Below are positions 36,622 to 47,089 of a stretch of DNA of 64,000 nt, piece by piece. The stretch comes from Gnetum montanum (Eukaryota; Streptophyta; Gnetopsida; Gnetales; Gnetaceae), in contig MNCI01004056.1 in NCBI GenBank assembly GCA_015680685.1, positions 81,589-145,588 on the forward strand, read 5' to 3'. The position numbers were made by a program, and so were the translations under genes. The notes under the pieces are model-generated. The model searched no databases. It was not told the DNA's origin and worked only from the letters and a program-made list of their open reading frames with translations. Numbering within the stretch: position 1 is the stretch's first letter; each line of letters opens with the position of its first letter.

Positions 36622-38213
36622 TAAAACACCACAAAATTTCAAGTCTCGACATCTCAACTACAAATTTGGCCAAGTGTCAAAACGGTGGCACTTTGCCCAA
36701 ATTTTTCTAAGTGTTGAGTGTAGTCAGCTCCAACTACTAGATTTGCACATTTGTTTTAAGTGTTAGAACAATGGCACTTTCTGCAAATTTTTCTGTGTCA
36801 AAACTTAGAAAATTTTTCTAAGTGTTGGTGCTATGCTCCTTAGCATAGCCGGCGTAGCATGCATGAAGGCCTATTTTGAAAAATTTTTTAAGTGTCAATA
36901 GTAGCTACAAAAAATTTTCTAAGTGTTGTGCTACGCTTGGCACTGTAGTTGTTACACTCGATACTATAGCTACTATGCTTTGCTATGCTCTAGAGCATGG
37001 CAAGCGTAGCCAACACAAAAATGGCCAGTTTTTCAGAATTTTCTAAGTGTTGTGCTATGCTCCCATTACCCTTGCTACGCTCTAGAGCGTAGCTAGCATG
37101 GCACACTTTTTAGTGACCCATTTTGCCTAAGTGTCAAGCAAGAAGCTATCAAGCTAGCTTAGCATGGAAGAGGCATTTGGTAGATTTTCTAACTTCTAAG
37201 GCTACCCCTCTTGCTACACTCCAAAGCATAGCCAATATAGCAAGAACAAGGATTATTGTCTTCACCAGTTTCTTCTAAGTGTCCATGCTATGCCCTATCC
37301 TCAGCCAACATCCTGTGTCCTAAATGTAACATGGGATAAAAGTAGTGGCCAAAGTTAGAAAAATTTTTGAACTTTTTCTGGTCACCTTTAAACTTAGAAT
37401 TTTTTTTTGAATTTTTCTTGTGGTCCCACTTGTCACACTACCATGTGGCACCTAATCTACATTTTGGGGTAATCGTAGCCCTATAAATACCCCTACATCC
37501 CAATGTGTTATTGGGTGTGGGGGGGGGGGATGGGCTTCCATTTTTCACCGGTTGGGCAATTAGCACTTTCATTTGGCATCTTGGCACTTACCTCTATGGG
37601 TAAATGAGACCTAGAGCACACCACATCGATAGAGAGGCATACCTACATCACATGGTACATCATAGCCCTATTGCAGCCCTAAAAAACATCACATAGTACA
37701 CCGTAGTGACCAACCCAGTAGGCACGATTCATCACAGTGAGAACCAGACTTCACGACCTGACACCACTGAGACTATGATTGTGCTCCCATTGTGCCTATT
37801 GTACATTATCTACCTTTTGAGATCCTTTTGGAATTAGCTACGCTCCTCCTTTGGGGTGGTGCACTTCTATTCTCAAATTCTATCGCATTTCTCAAGCATT
37901 TCTCTTTGGTATTTAGTGTAACACTTGTATTTTCTCACTTTTTCATATGTATTTGCATGTTTACATCACTACACTTAGGTTGGGACATCCCACTACGCTT
38001 TAGCTTAGCTAGACCCAATGCTCGTGAGTAACATAGTATAAACCCTTCTCACACATGATCGTTTTAACACCACGTAAGTCCTTATCTAATCAATAAGACC
38101 ATTCAGGACACCTTGTTTCCATTTCCCAACATGGCCTTTACATGAATTCAGGGTTAGGCTATACACTTGCAAACCTCTTGGTGTTCTAGCCACTGACATT
38201 TTTAGTTGTTACA
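36622..38213 (+). repeat. 5' LTR of E
   Basis: Starts TAAAACACC (expected TGAAACACC, one G-to-A change) and ends TTGTTACA. It holds recurrent TTTTCTAAGTGTTG and GCTATGCTC / GAGCATAGC motifs, with a perfect palindrome at about 37075-37094 (GCTACGCTCT and complement). A TATA box lies at 37482-37489 and an 11-G run at 37519-37529. It pairs with 43751-45336, differing at perhaps one base in six by eye. Confidence 0.85.
37482..37529 (+). promoter_or_regulatory. Core promoter of E with G-run near the start site
   Basis: TATAAATA (37482-37489) is followed 30 bases later by 11 consecutive G. The 3' LTR has the same TATA (44602-44609) and 19 G at 44632-44650. The distance puts the G-run at the expected transcription start. 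Confidence 0.65.
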
Positions 38214-38639
38214 GGTTTTGGCACTAGAAGGAGGGCCTCACCATTTCCTTCTACATTTTTTGATTAGCACTTAACCAAAACTCTGGATGCTCTGGAGAAC
38301 GTAACAAGTTCTTAGAGTGTAGCAAGCTCCAACGTAGCAAGTGTAGCACTAGAGTTAGTCATTCTTAGCAGCTTTCATACTTAGCATTTTTTCTACATTT
38401 TCATACTTAGCCAAATTTTCTACATTTTTACACTTAGTCAATTTTTTGTAGTTTCTATACTTAGCCATTTTTCTGCATTTTTACATAGCTATTTTTCTAC
38501 ATTTTTATACTTAGCCATTTTTCTACTTCTGGTAGACTTAGTCATTTTTTTGTAGTTTTTAGAGTTAGCCATTTTTCTACTTCTGGTAGACTTAGTCATT
38601 TTTTTGTAGTTTTTAGAGTTAGCCATTTGTTTGCAAACA

Positions 38640-40480
38640 ACAACTCTCACAACCCAATCTATGAACATGAATTCATATCAACCTTCCATGTTGGTGTCTA
38701 ACACATTTGATACCACAATCCACCCAAAGCATGCCACACTATGCCACAAATAATACAATTTTGTTTGTGCCAAAATCCAAGTAGGATTACCAATAGATTG
38801 CCTTAATTTGGAGGCATAATAGGACTATGAATGAGTCCACCAAGACAGACAAGAGTACAACCCCTTCTTGTTCAACAGAATTCGACTCACAGAGTCCTAC
38901 CACTAGCTCTTGTCCCAACTCATTCGTGCAAACAAGCATGATGCAAGGAAAACCTACAAGGAAGCCTCACAGGAGGTAGAAGATGAGTTCAAGGCCTACT
39001 TCAAACATGAGAGCCTCCTTTACACCATCTTCCAATAACCACTCCCTAGTATAGCCCCTCCTTGATTCGGTCCACCCATCCTCTTTGAGATGGTAATCAT
39101 GCTAATTCAGTCTTCCTCACAAGAAACTGCTACATTTGTCCAACCCTATGCTCACGTAGGGGTGACCTTCTAGCCCTAGATAATTCAAGCATCCTACGTT
39201 TTGCTTATTTCATTGGCATCCATGGTGTCCATCCAACCCACTCATGTGTGGCCTACTTTGGTCACCGTGCCCATTGCTCAGCCAACACATCAACTAAATC
39301 TACCCACTATGATGTTAAACTAGCAACGATCATCCACTACGATGTTAAAATGGTAACAATTGTTTTCTATGATGTTAAACTAGCAACGATCATCTGCTAT
39401 GATGTTAAACTAGCAACAACCGTCTACTATGACATTAAATTGTCAATGGTGGACTTCTACCAGGACATTCCCATAAGTCCTACAGTACTACCTCTAACTC
39501 TCCCAACTGGGGTCCTGCTACCTCAACTTACCATGTACAATGGTGAAGGGGATCCTAATGCACACTTGGTCACATTTCAATCCAAGTGCCTACTCCTTCA
39601 AGCTTGGCCACATGCCATCATGCACATGTTCCCCATGTCACTCATTGGCAAAGCCTTAGACTAGTACCATGCACTACCCAAGGCCTCAATCTCTTCTTCG
39701 GGGGATCTCATAAGCCAATTTGTGACATGCTTTAGGTACAACCTAAAGCCTAAAGCAACCCTCAACCAAGTCATGTTGGTTAAGTAGGGGCCCCTAGAGC
39801 CCATGCCAAAATTCCTCCAACACTGGAATGCCACATTGAGCAAAATGCATGAACACCTAGCAGAGACACACCTATTGGTCATCTTCAAGGCTATAGTAAA
39901 TGACTTTATCAAGTTCAAACTGTATTACATGGTCTCAAAGTCTCTCAACCAAGCCTTTGCCCAAACAAAGGACATAGAGGAAGCATCACAAGCTAGTAAT
40001 GACCTAGCCTATGTGGCCTATAGAAACCAACATGCGTGCAAACAACATGTAATAGTGGCAATAGTGGCTATAAGCACAAAAGCCACCAACCAAAGCCTGA
40101 AGGCTAAGTAGCCCAAGGCCCCAACTTACAAAGCCACCAACTCTAGCACCAACTCACCTACATTGGTAAGGGCCACCCCAAGGCCCAACTTTGAGCACAA
40201 GGATTGCTCAAAGTATACACTGCTACCAGTGGAATCCTCTAAAATACTAGAGCAACTCTTGAAAGTTAAGAAAATCTAACACAAACATGTATAAGAGATT
40301 GTCTGCCAAAAACATTATAGGTACTACGAACTACTTAGGAAACCCACCTCAGTAGTACCAAACGAGCCCTCGGTCCCAGAACATTTCCAACTAGACCAAT
40401 ACTATCATTACCACCAACTGCTTGATCATAGTATGAACAACTATTGTGCTTTACAGGATGACCTACAAAGAATGATAGAA
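38640..40480 (+). pseudogene. gag of E
   Basis: Homologous to D2 gag: an N-terminal YNFVCAKIQVGLPID block near 38755, EASQEVEDEFKAYFKHESLL near 38965, core YNGEGDPNAHLVTFQSKCLL (39538 on), and HLLVIFKAIVNDFIKFKLYY in the open frame 39803-40111. Where D2 has a zinc knuckle, E reads YYHYHQLLDHSMNNYCALQ, which has lost the first cysteine. In front of the core it has gained five in-frame 10-residue repeats (39304-39453). Interrupted by stops; the longest open frame is 138 codons (39248-39664). Confidence 0.8.
39304..39453 (+). repeat. Five 30-bp repeats inside E gag (10-residue units)
   Basis: Five exact-length 30-bp units translate in one frame to YDVKLATIIH-like decapeptides. Changes keep the frame. 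The DNA core CTATGATGTTAAACTAGCAA is the same minisatellite that is non-coding elsewhere in D2, D3 and E. Confidence 0.85.
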
Positions 40481-40589
40481 TGAGGCCAATTGATGCTCAA
40501 GGTAGTAAGCCAATCCAATGCAGATGATGCCCCCTATGTCATAAACTCCAACAACATAGTTGGCAAGTCTAAACTTGTGCAAAAAACTT

Positions 40590-40870
40590 TTTTGATCTAC
40601 GTGCCTCCTAGCAAGGCAAGGATCCTTTTGGTATCCATAAGTAAGAGGCTCCCCTTTGTTATCAAAGTGCCACCTCGGGCACCCACAACACCCTTTATGG
40701 TCAAGGTTCCAATCCAATCATTTGCTAAGATGTTAAACTAGCATGATGCAGCAACAACAACCACTAAGCAACCTTTCATCATCAAGGTGCCACAACAAGT
40801 TGGCCCCACAAAAACTCCTAAACTACCATTTTTCATAAGGGTGCCACAACATGATGGCCCCTCATCTACT
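40590..40870 (+). pseudogene. PF-IKVP repeat region between gag and protease of E
   Basis: Four to five degenerate copies of a PFVIKVP / PFMVKVP / PFIIKVP motif about 20 residues apart, across stops. D2 has one or two (FVIQVP, PFIIKV) near 30055-30170. Possibly a linker expanded in E. Confidence 0.55.
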
Positions 40871-41099
40871 TGAAGCCTAACAGTGGGCAACATCTTGGTC
40901 CTTCCTCCTTCAAGGACCGACCCCATTAGTAACCCATGTAGGCCTATCAAATGGTAATGCAAGAGGATGAACGAGTTCCTTGCAACCCCTATGGTCAAAG
41001 AAAAGGCCATGACCAGTAAGAAACAATTGAAAACTAGGGCCTCTACCCCCAAGTAAGCCAAGAAACCTAAGCCCAAGTCCCCTCTACAAGAGATCCATC

Positions 41100-41765
41100 T
41101 CTTAAGTCGCATGGAGGAAGTCAAGACCAACACAATGACTAATAACAAGGACTTTGTAGCTACACTAACCCAAGTGAAACAAACACTTAAGCAAAAGAAC
41201 ATAACGTTGAACTTGTACAACCTAGTCAAGACCTCATCTACTCACTGCCAATCCCTAGCTCGAATGTTGGCCTCCATGCCTATTATAGAGGACATCCTTG
41301 TAGACGAGGCATCCATTTGTGCTGTGATGTTGCCCCTTTCACCATAGGAATCAGGTTCAACATCCCTAGAATTTCACAATGATGCAGTCAAGGTTAACCC
41401 TGAATAAGGGGAGGTCACTATAGCTTCACTGTCCATTAGCATATGTGTTGGGAAATGCACCCTCCATAGAGTGCATGTTAATGGTGGTGTAGCAACAAAT
41501 ATAGTCATGTACTCCGTCATTGACAAGCTAGGCCTAGTATATGAAATCAGGCCAACCAAAATCACGTGTCTAAAATCCTTCAACAGATCATGCACCACTA
41601 TTAGGGGTACAATCAACTTCACTATCATAGAGGAGATGCCACGCTTTAACTTGATCTTGGACAAGCCTTGGCTACCTCAACTACAGGCTATCTCCTCTCC
41701 AATTCACCAAGAAGTCCACCTTCCATATGAAGGTGGTTAAGTTATCATCCACGGTGATAACACCC
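41100..41765 (+). pseudogene. Protease region of E
   Basis: The pre-protease block (41111-41347: TQVKQTLKQKNITLNLYN, LASMPIIEDIL) and the protease (41471-41740) align with D2. The active-site position reads VNGGVATN, so the catalytic aspartate is asparagine. The C-terminal FNLILDKPWL and SSPIHQEVHLPYEGG are kept. After about 41930 no further coding homology is seen; RT is absent. Confidence 0.8.
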
Positions 41766-42424
41766 CCCCTCTGACTACCCACAACATAGACATGGAGCAA
41801 GTGTTGAAGGTGGAGTTTCTTAGTGGTACACCTACGGCAACCAACATAATGCTTAAGGCTAACACACCTAAATGAGTGGTTGAAACCAACAGCCTCCTAG
41901 AGGACCCTAAGCCTTGCACGTCCCGTAACCCAAATTAGATTAGAAAGCATCTACATGACCAAGAATTTCCCTTGGCCAAAAATGCAATAAATGCCTAATT
42001 ACCCTTTGCCTCCATGGGCCATGCATTTTTTATTTTTTCTTGTGTTGCATTTGTTCATGCATTTACATTTCATTTGCTTACCTAGTTTACATATTTCTTT
42101 GCTTTTTTTATGCATCTATCCACTTAGCTTATGCATTGCATTTGAAAAACATCAAAAAACACATAATTTTTTTTTAAAAAAATCATAAAACTACAAAAAC
42201 ACATGGCCTGAAAAGGCCTTAAACTAGCCCATAGCTTGGAATAGCCTATAACTATCACTTTTTACATTGCTTTCCTTTCATTCATGCATTTTAACTCTAT
42301 TTATGACAGGTGCCACTTGATGTTGTTTTTCTAGTTGATTTTTGTAGGATCTTGTAGGCACATAGCATGACTACGCATGCAGCATCACACCTCACATAAG
42401 CAAGGTAAGCACTCATCCACCATA

Positions 42425-42670
42425 GTGCAAAAAACTGGCATAGATAGTCCACTATGACTATAAAATGTCAAAAATAGTTTTCTATGATAATAAACTAACA
42501 CAAATCATCCTTGGGTCATGACGTTAAATTGGCATAACATCCATAATCCACTATGACATTAAGTTGACACCCAACAGTTTGCTAGGACTATAAACTAGCA
42601 CATCATGGTCTACCATGACCTTAAACTGGGTTCACAATCTACTAGGACTTTAAACTGGCATGTTGCTTAT
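42425..42670 (+). repeat. 29-30-bp minisatellite in the 3' part of E
   Basis: About seven decayed units of CTATGACCTTAAACTGGCA type. Non-coding here. It lies between protease and the 3' LTR, the position where autonomous relatives hold pol. Confidence 0.75.
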
Positions 42671-43735
42671 CTATTGGAGCACCTACCATTGGTGAAACCT
42701 TTGGGCCACTCATAGCATCATCATCCTAGCACTTTCACTAGCTTCTTGAGCACCTACAACTAGCATAGCATTTGACACATTTGTAGCATCTTCACATCTA
42801 GCACCTGCAACATCTTCACATTTAGCATTTTCATTTGCATTTCATGCTATGTGGTTTTCTTATCTTCTCAGAGTTGTGTTTGCAAGACGATGCCTCAAAG
42901 GTAGTCATGTAGAGATGCATCTCATCATAGCAGCAAGTTGCCACATTGCTCCAATGTGCATGATTAGACTAGTTAAGCCACTCAAGAGTGCACATCCCCC
43001 TCATCCCATTATAGCCTATGCACATCCCCTACATACTCACAATTGCACATCTCTCTAATGCATACACACTATTACACACATGACATTCTCTTTACATCAA
43101 CTATAGAACCCATGGCGGATGTAACACAATTTGTCCTATGGGGAGCCTCTGTTGGTTGGTCAAGGCCTAAGCAAATGTAATGCAACTCATCCTAGGGAGG
43201 AAACACCTATCCTATAGATGCAATGTAGTTGCATCAAAGCAAAGCCCATCTACTCAATGGCCCACACCTTGTAGCTAGCAATCAATAGTGAGCTGAACCC
43301 AATGAGGGTTTACTTTGCAGTAAAGAAAAGAAGAAAAAAAAGGAGAATGGGGAAAAACACATCCCCATGCAAATTGACAGTGTTGTAGTTTTGTAATCGG
43401 CCCAAACATGGATCAACTTAGACTCTCTTATGAGCACTTCAATAAGAGGTCAATGCTTCAGGGGTAAGCCACTTCATTCCATAGTCACCATCAACCATGC
43501 TAACTTCACATTTTACATCATGATCCATACTTTGCATTTCATTTCCACTATTTACATTTCATCTCCCTAGCATTGCCTATACCCCTTATCCCTCAGCATA
43601 CCCTTATTCCCTTAACACTCTTGACATGGTGAAGCACCACCTGATTAGGTACCGATGAGTAATGTTGGTGCCATGTCTACTATGGTGTTTTGTAATTCTT
43701 TGTTAACATCTCTTGGGCCACTCCTCGAGACATCA
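42670..43735 (+). other. Non-coding 3' region of E
   Basis: Short CA-rich direct repeats (CATCTTCACATCTAGCACCT-like, 42700-42840; CACAT-rich, 42980-43080), no protein motif. It ends at the polypurine tract CAACAAAGAGGGGCCAT (43734-43750). Confidence 0.5.
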
Positions 43736-43750
43736 ACAAAGAGGGGCCAT

Positions 43751-45336
43751 TGAAACACTGTAAAATTTTGAGCCTTGACATCTTGACTACAAATTTAGAT
43801 AAGTTTCAAAATGATAAAACTTTGTCCAAATTTTTCTAGGTGTTGAGTGTAGTCATCTCCAACTACCATATTTGCAAAAATTTTCTACGTGTTAGAACAA
43901 TGACACTTTTTGCAAATTTGTCTATGTGTCAAAACTTAGCAAATTTTTTTAAGTGTTGGTGCTATGCTCCCTAGTGTAGGTAGTGTAGCATGCATGAAGG
44001 CCTATTTTGCAAAATTTTCTAAGTGTCAACAACAGCTATAGAAAGTTTTCTAAGTGTTGTGCTAAGCTTGGCACTATAGCTATTATGCTTGATACTGTAG
44101 CTACTACGCTCTAGAGCATGGCAAGCATAGCCAACACACAAATGGCCAATTTTTCAAAATTTTCTAAGTGTTGTGCTACGCTCCAATTGCCCCTACTATG
44201 CTCTAGAGGATAGCTAGCATGACACATTTTTTAGTGGTCAATTTTGCTTAAGTGTCAAGCAAGAAGCTATCAAGCTAGCTCAGGATGGAAGAGGCATTTG
44301 GCAGATTTTCTAGCTCTTGAGGCTACCCCTCATGCTACGCTCTAGAGCATAGCTAGCATAGCAAGAACAAGGATTATAGTCTTCACTAGATTCTTTTAAG
44401 TGTCCATGCTACACTCTATCCCCAGGCAATGTCTCATGTCCTGCACATAACATGGGACAAGCATAGTGGCTAGAGTTAGAAATTTTTTTAAACTTTTTCT
44501 AGTCACCTTTAGACTAAGTAAATTTTCTAAATTTTTCTCATGGTCCCACCTATTGCACTACCACATGGTGCCCGATCTGCATTTTTGGCTAACCCTAGCC
44601 CTATAAATACCCTTGCACCCTAATGTGTTAAGGGGGGGGGGGGGGGGGGGCGCTTCCATTTTTCACCAGTTGGGTAGTTGGCACTTTCATTTGGCATTTG
44701 GCACTTTGGCATCTTAGCATTTAGCTTCATTAGCGAACAAGACCCAGAGCACACCACACCAGTAGAGAGGCATAGCTACACTGCATAGTACACCACAGCC
44801 CTATTGCAACCCTATAGAACATTGCACAATACACCATGGTGACCAACCTGATAGGCACAATTCATCACAGTGAGCACCAGGCGTCACGACTCGACACCAC
44901 AGAGACTGTGACTATGCTCCCACTACACCTGTTGTACATTGTGTACCTTTTAAGAGCCTTTTGGAATTAGCTACACTTCCCATTTTGGAGTGGTGCACTT
45001 ATGTTCTCAAATTTTGTTGCATTTCTCTTTTTTATTTAGTGTAACACTTGGATTTTCTTGTTTTTTCATATGTATTTGCACATTTACATTACTATTCTTA
45101 GGCCAAGACACCCTGCTATGCTCTAGCTTAGCTAGACTCGATGCCCACGCGTAACGCAATATAAACCCTTCTCACACATGGTTGTTTTAACACCACGTAA
45201 GTCCTTGTTTAATCAAGAAGACTATTCAGGGCACCTTGTTTCCATTTCCTAGCATAGCCCTCGCACAGATTTGGGGTTAGGCTATATGCACATGGACCTC
45301 TTGGTGTTCCAACCACCGACATTTTTGATCATTACA
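43751..45336 (+). repeat. 3' LTR of E
   Basis: Starts TGAAACACTG directly after the polypurine tract and ends ATCATTACA. It is the partner of 36622-38213. TATAAATA at 44602-44609; 19 G at 44632-44650. Confidence 0.88.
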
Positions 45337-46393
45337 ATGATCATGAAAATCGAAAAAGTATAGCCATATATCCCTAAAACATGAAAGAATTTAGCCAAAA
45401 CTGTAGCCATCAACATTTACCCCTTTTCGCATAGGATCGGTAAATAATTTTTCAAAAAATCATTTAAGCTTCAAATGGAGTGATTTCACCAGCATTTGGA
45501 AGCCTAAATCAAGCCCTATGGACCCATGCTTAGAAATTTTTCAAAACCCTTGCCTTTTATGAAGGAAAAATTTGTTAGTTTTGACAATAATCTAAAAACG
45601 GCACCAACATCCTTATTACACATGCTTAGTAAAAAAATTCATAGAAAATTTGTTTTAAGTCCAATCATAGGGATTCCACCTATATTGGAACAATAAAGCC
45701 AAATCCTACTCAGCCATAACCAAAAAAATAGCCATAGCCTTTGTTGTTTACTTATAAAAAAATTGCAAGTCTACATGAAATTACAAAAGTGGCACAAACA
45801 ACCTAACTATGCAATGTTAGGAAAATAGCCATAACTTCTTTATTTCTAGGTCAAGTTAAACAAGAAAATAGCCATTGAAAAGCTTAAATGAAGGGATAAA
45901 AACCCATAGCCTTCAATTTTACAAATGTATACCCATTCTACCAAGAAAAAAATATACAGCTTTACTTGCTTTTTCATATCAAAACTTGAAAAATCTCAAA
46001 ACCTAGATTTCATATAGCCATGAAATAGTTGAAATAGCCAAAACCATTAAAACCCATTAAATTTCACAACAAAATAATGGGGTAGGATTTTTTTTGAAAT
46101 TTAATTTTAGCAATTTCTAAGGCCTAGATCTGAAAAAATGGCCACATCCCAAAATTTTAAGAAAAAATCATGAAACAATAAGTCCTATTTTCAAAATAGA
46201 ATCTATGAAAGCTAAAGCAATGAAAAACTATAGATTTGCATGAAATTAGCCAAAATAGGAGGTGGGATTTCATAAAAATTCCATTTTAATCTCTTCACTA
46301 GAGTATACATGAAAAAATAGCCTTAACAAATAGGAAGCAAAATAACTAGAAAAACCATAAGAAACAAAGGAAAAAATAGGTAGAACTGCCTAC
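45337..46393 (-). other. First-intron sequence of the D2 antisense gene
   Basis: Continuation of D2 to the right of E. AT-rich, no coding motif, many TAGCCAT/ATAGCC short repeats. Read on the minus strand it follows the exon 1 donor CCAAG/GTAGGC (46394/46393) and, with 35794-36621 across the E insertion, would make an intron of about 1.9 kb. Confidence 0.45.
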
Positions 46394-46521
46394 CTTGGAG
46401 CAGTAATAGAAGAAGCCTAGATGGAGATGGGCCTAGGTACTTCTTCTAACTCCTAGGCACCTTCATCCACCTTTTGGATCACAAGGTTTTGGCTCTTTCC
46501 CCCTCGGTACTTTGGAGCCAT
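46394..46521 (-). pseudogene. Antisense gene of D2, exon 1
   Basis: ATG at 46521 opens MAPKYRGGKSQNLVIQKVDE, two stops follow, and the block ends at a donor CCAAG/GTAGGC. D3 has the same start at 63957 on the plus strand (MVSKQYGGKS) with the same upstream context GCATTGAGCCT, in an independent copy. Conservation around the ATG is the main support for a real start. Confidence 0.6.
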
Positions 46522-46799
46522 GGCAGGCTCAATGTTGGGAATGGATGAAAATTGAGAAGGATGAGAGCAATGTTGGCTATGAGGAAGATGGGAGGCTTCC
46601 ATACTAAAATTTGGTTTTTGCTACCACAAGAACCTCTACCAAATCTCTCCTCCAATTTGTTGTTACTGTAGAATGACAATTGTGATCAAAACTTCCAAAA
46701 TTTGACATATAAAACTCATCTAAAACCTAAATGCACACATTGAAACCCCAACTACTAATTTAGTGCATCATAACTCCATGTGCACTAAAGTGCAAGGGG

Positions 46800-46980
46800 A
46801 GGAAGTCTAGTTCACATTGGTTTTGGGTGGGAAACAACTTCACTTTTCAAAATTTTTAATTTTTGGATTNNNNNNNNNNNNNNNNNNNNNNNNNNNNNNN
46901 CGAAGGGGGATGTCTAGTTCACATTGGTTTTTGGTGGAAAACAACTTAACTTTTCAAAATTTTAAATTTTTGGATTATGG
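46800..46980. repeat. Tandem duplication of about 70 bp around the N gap
   Basis: The unit GTCTAGTTCACATTGG to TTTTTGGATT occurs just before (about 46806-46869) and after (about 46912-46976) the gap. D3 has one copy of the neighbouring sequence (CACTTTTCAAATTTTAAAG, minus strand near 63630), which shows D2 is continuous here. Confidence 0.7.
46870..46900. other. Assembly gap, 31 N
   Basis: 31 unresolved bases between the two copies of the local duplication. The gap probably reflects difficulty with the repeat. Confidence 0.95.
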
Positions 46981-47089
46981 ACCCCACCCTACGCCTTTTC
47001 TCTTGACCAAAACTTGCATCAATGCTAAGATTTTTATTAATTTTGACATTTAAAACTTTATGGAAACCCTATCCCTAGGCATCCACACT

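Larger units (their letters stand above)
36622..45336 (+). mobile_element. E: non-autonomous gag-protease LTR element nested in D2
   Basis: Complete outline: 5' LTR 36622-38213, primer site 38219, gag, protease, non-coding 3' part with minisatellite, polypurine tract, 3' LTR 43751-45336. The target duplication is ATGAC (36617-36621) and ATGAT (45337-45341), one mismatch. There is no RT, RNase H or integrase: between protease (41765) and the 3' LTR only 2 kb of repeat-bearing non-coding DNA exists. Primer site and polypurine tract match D2, so E probably moved with enzymes from a D-type partner. It inserted into the first long intron of the D2 antisense gene. Confidence 0.85.

Noticed and set aside
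40738-41229. 163-codon open frame on the minus strand of E
   Set aside because: It is the antisense shadow of the gag-protease linker and pre-protease block on the plus strand, which has homologous residues in D2.
42980-43080. CACAT-rich short repeats as possible CRISPR-like or telomeric repeat
   Set aside because: Units are irregular, have no spacers, and match neither plant telomere repeats nor a CRISPR; simple-sequence drift is enough.
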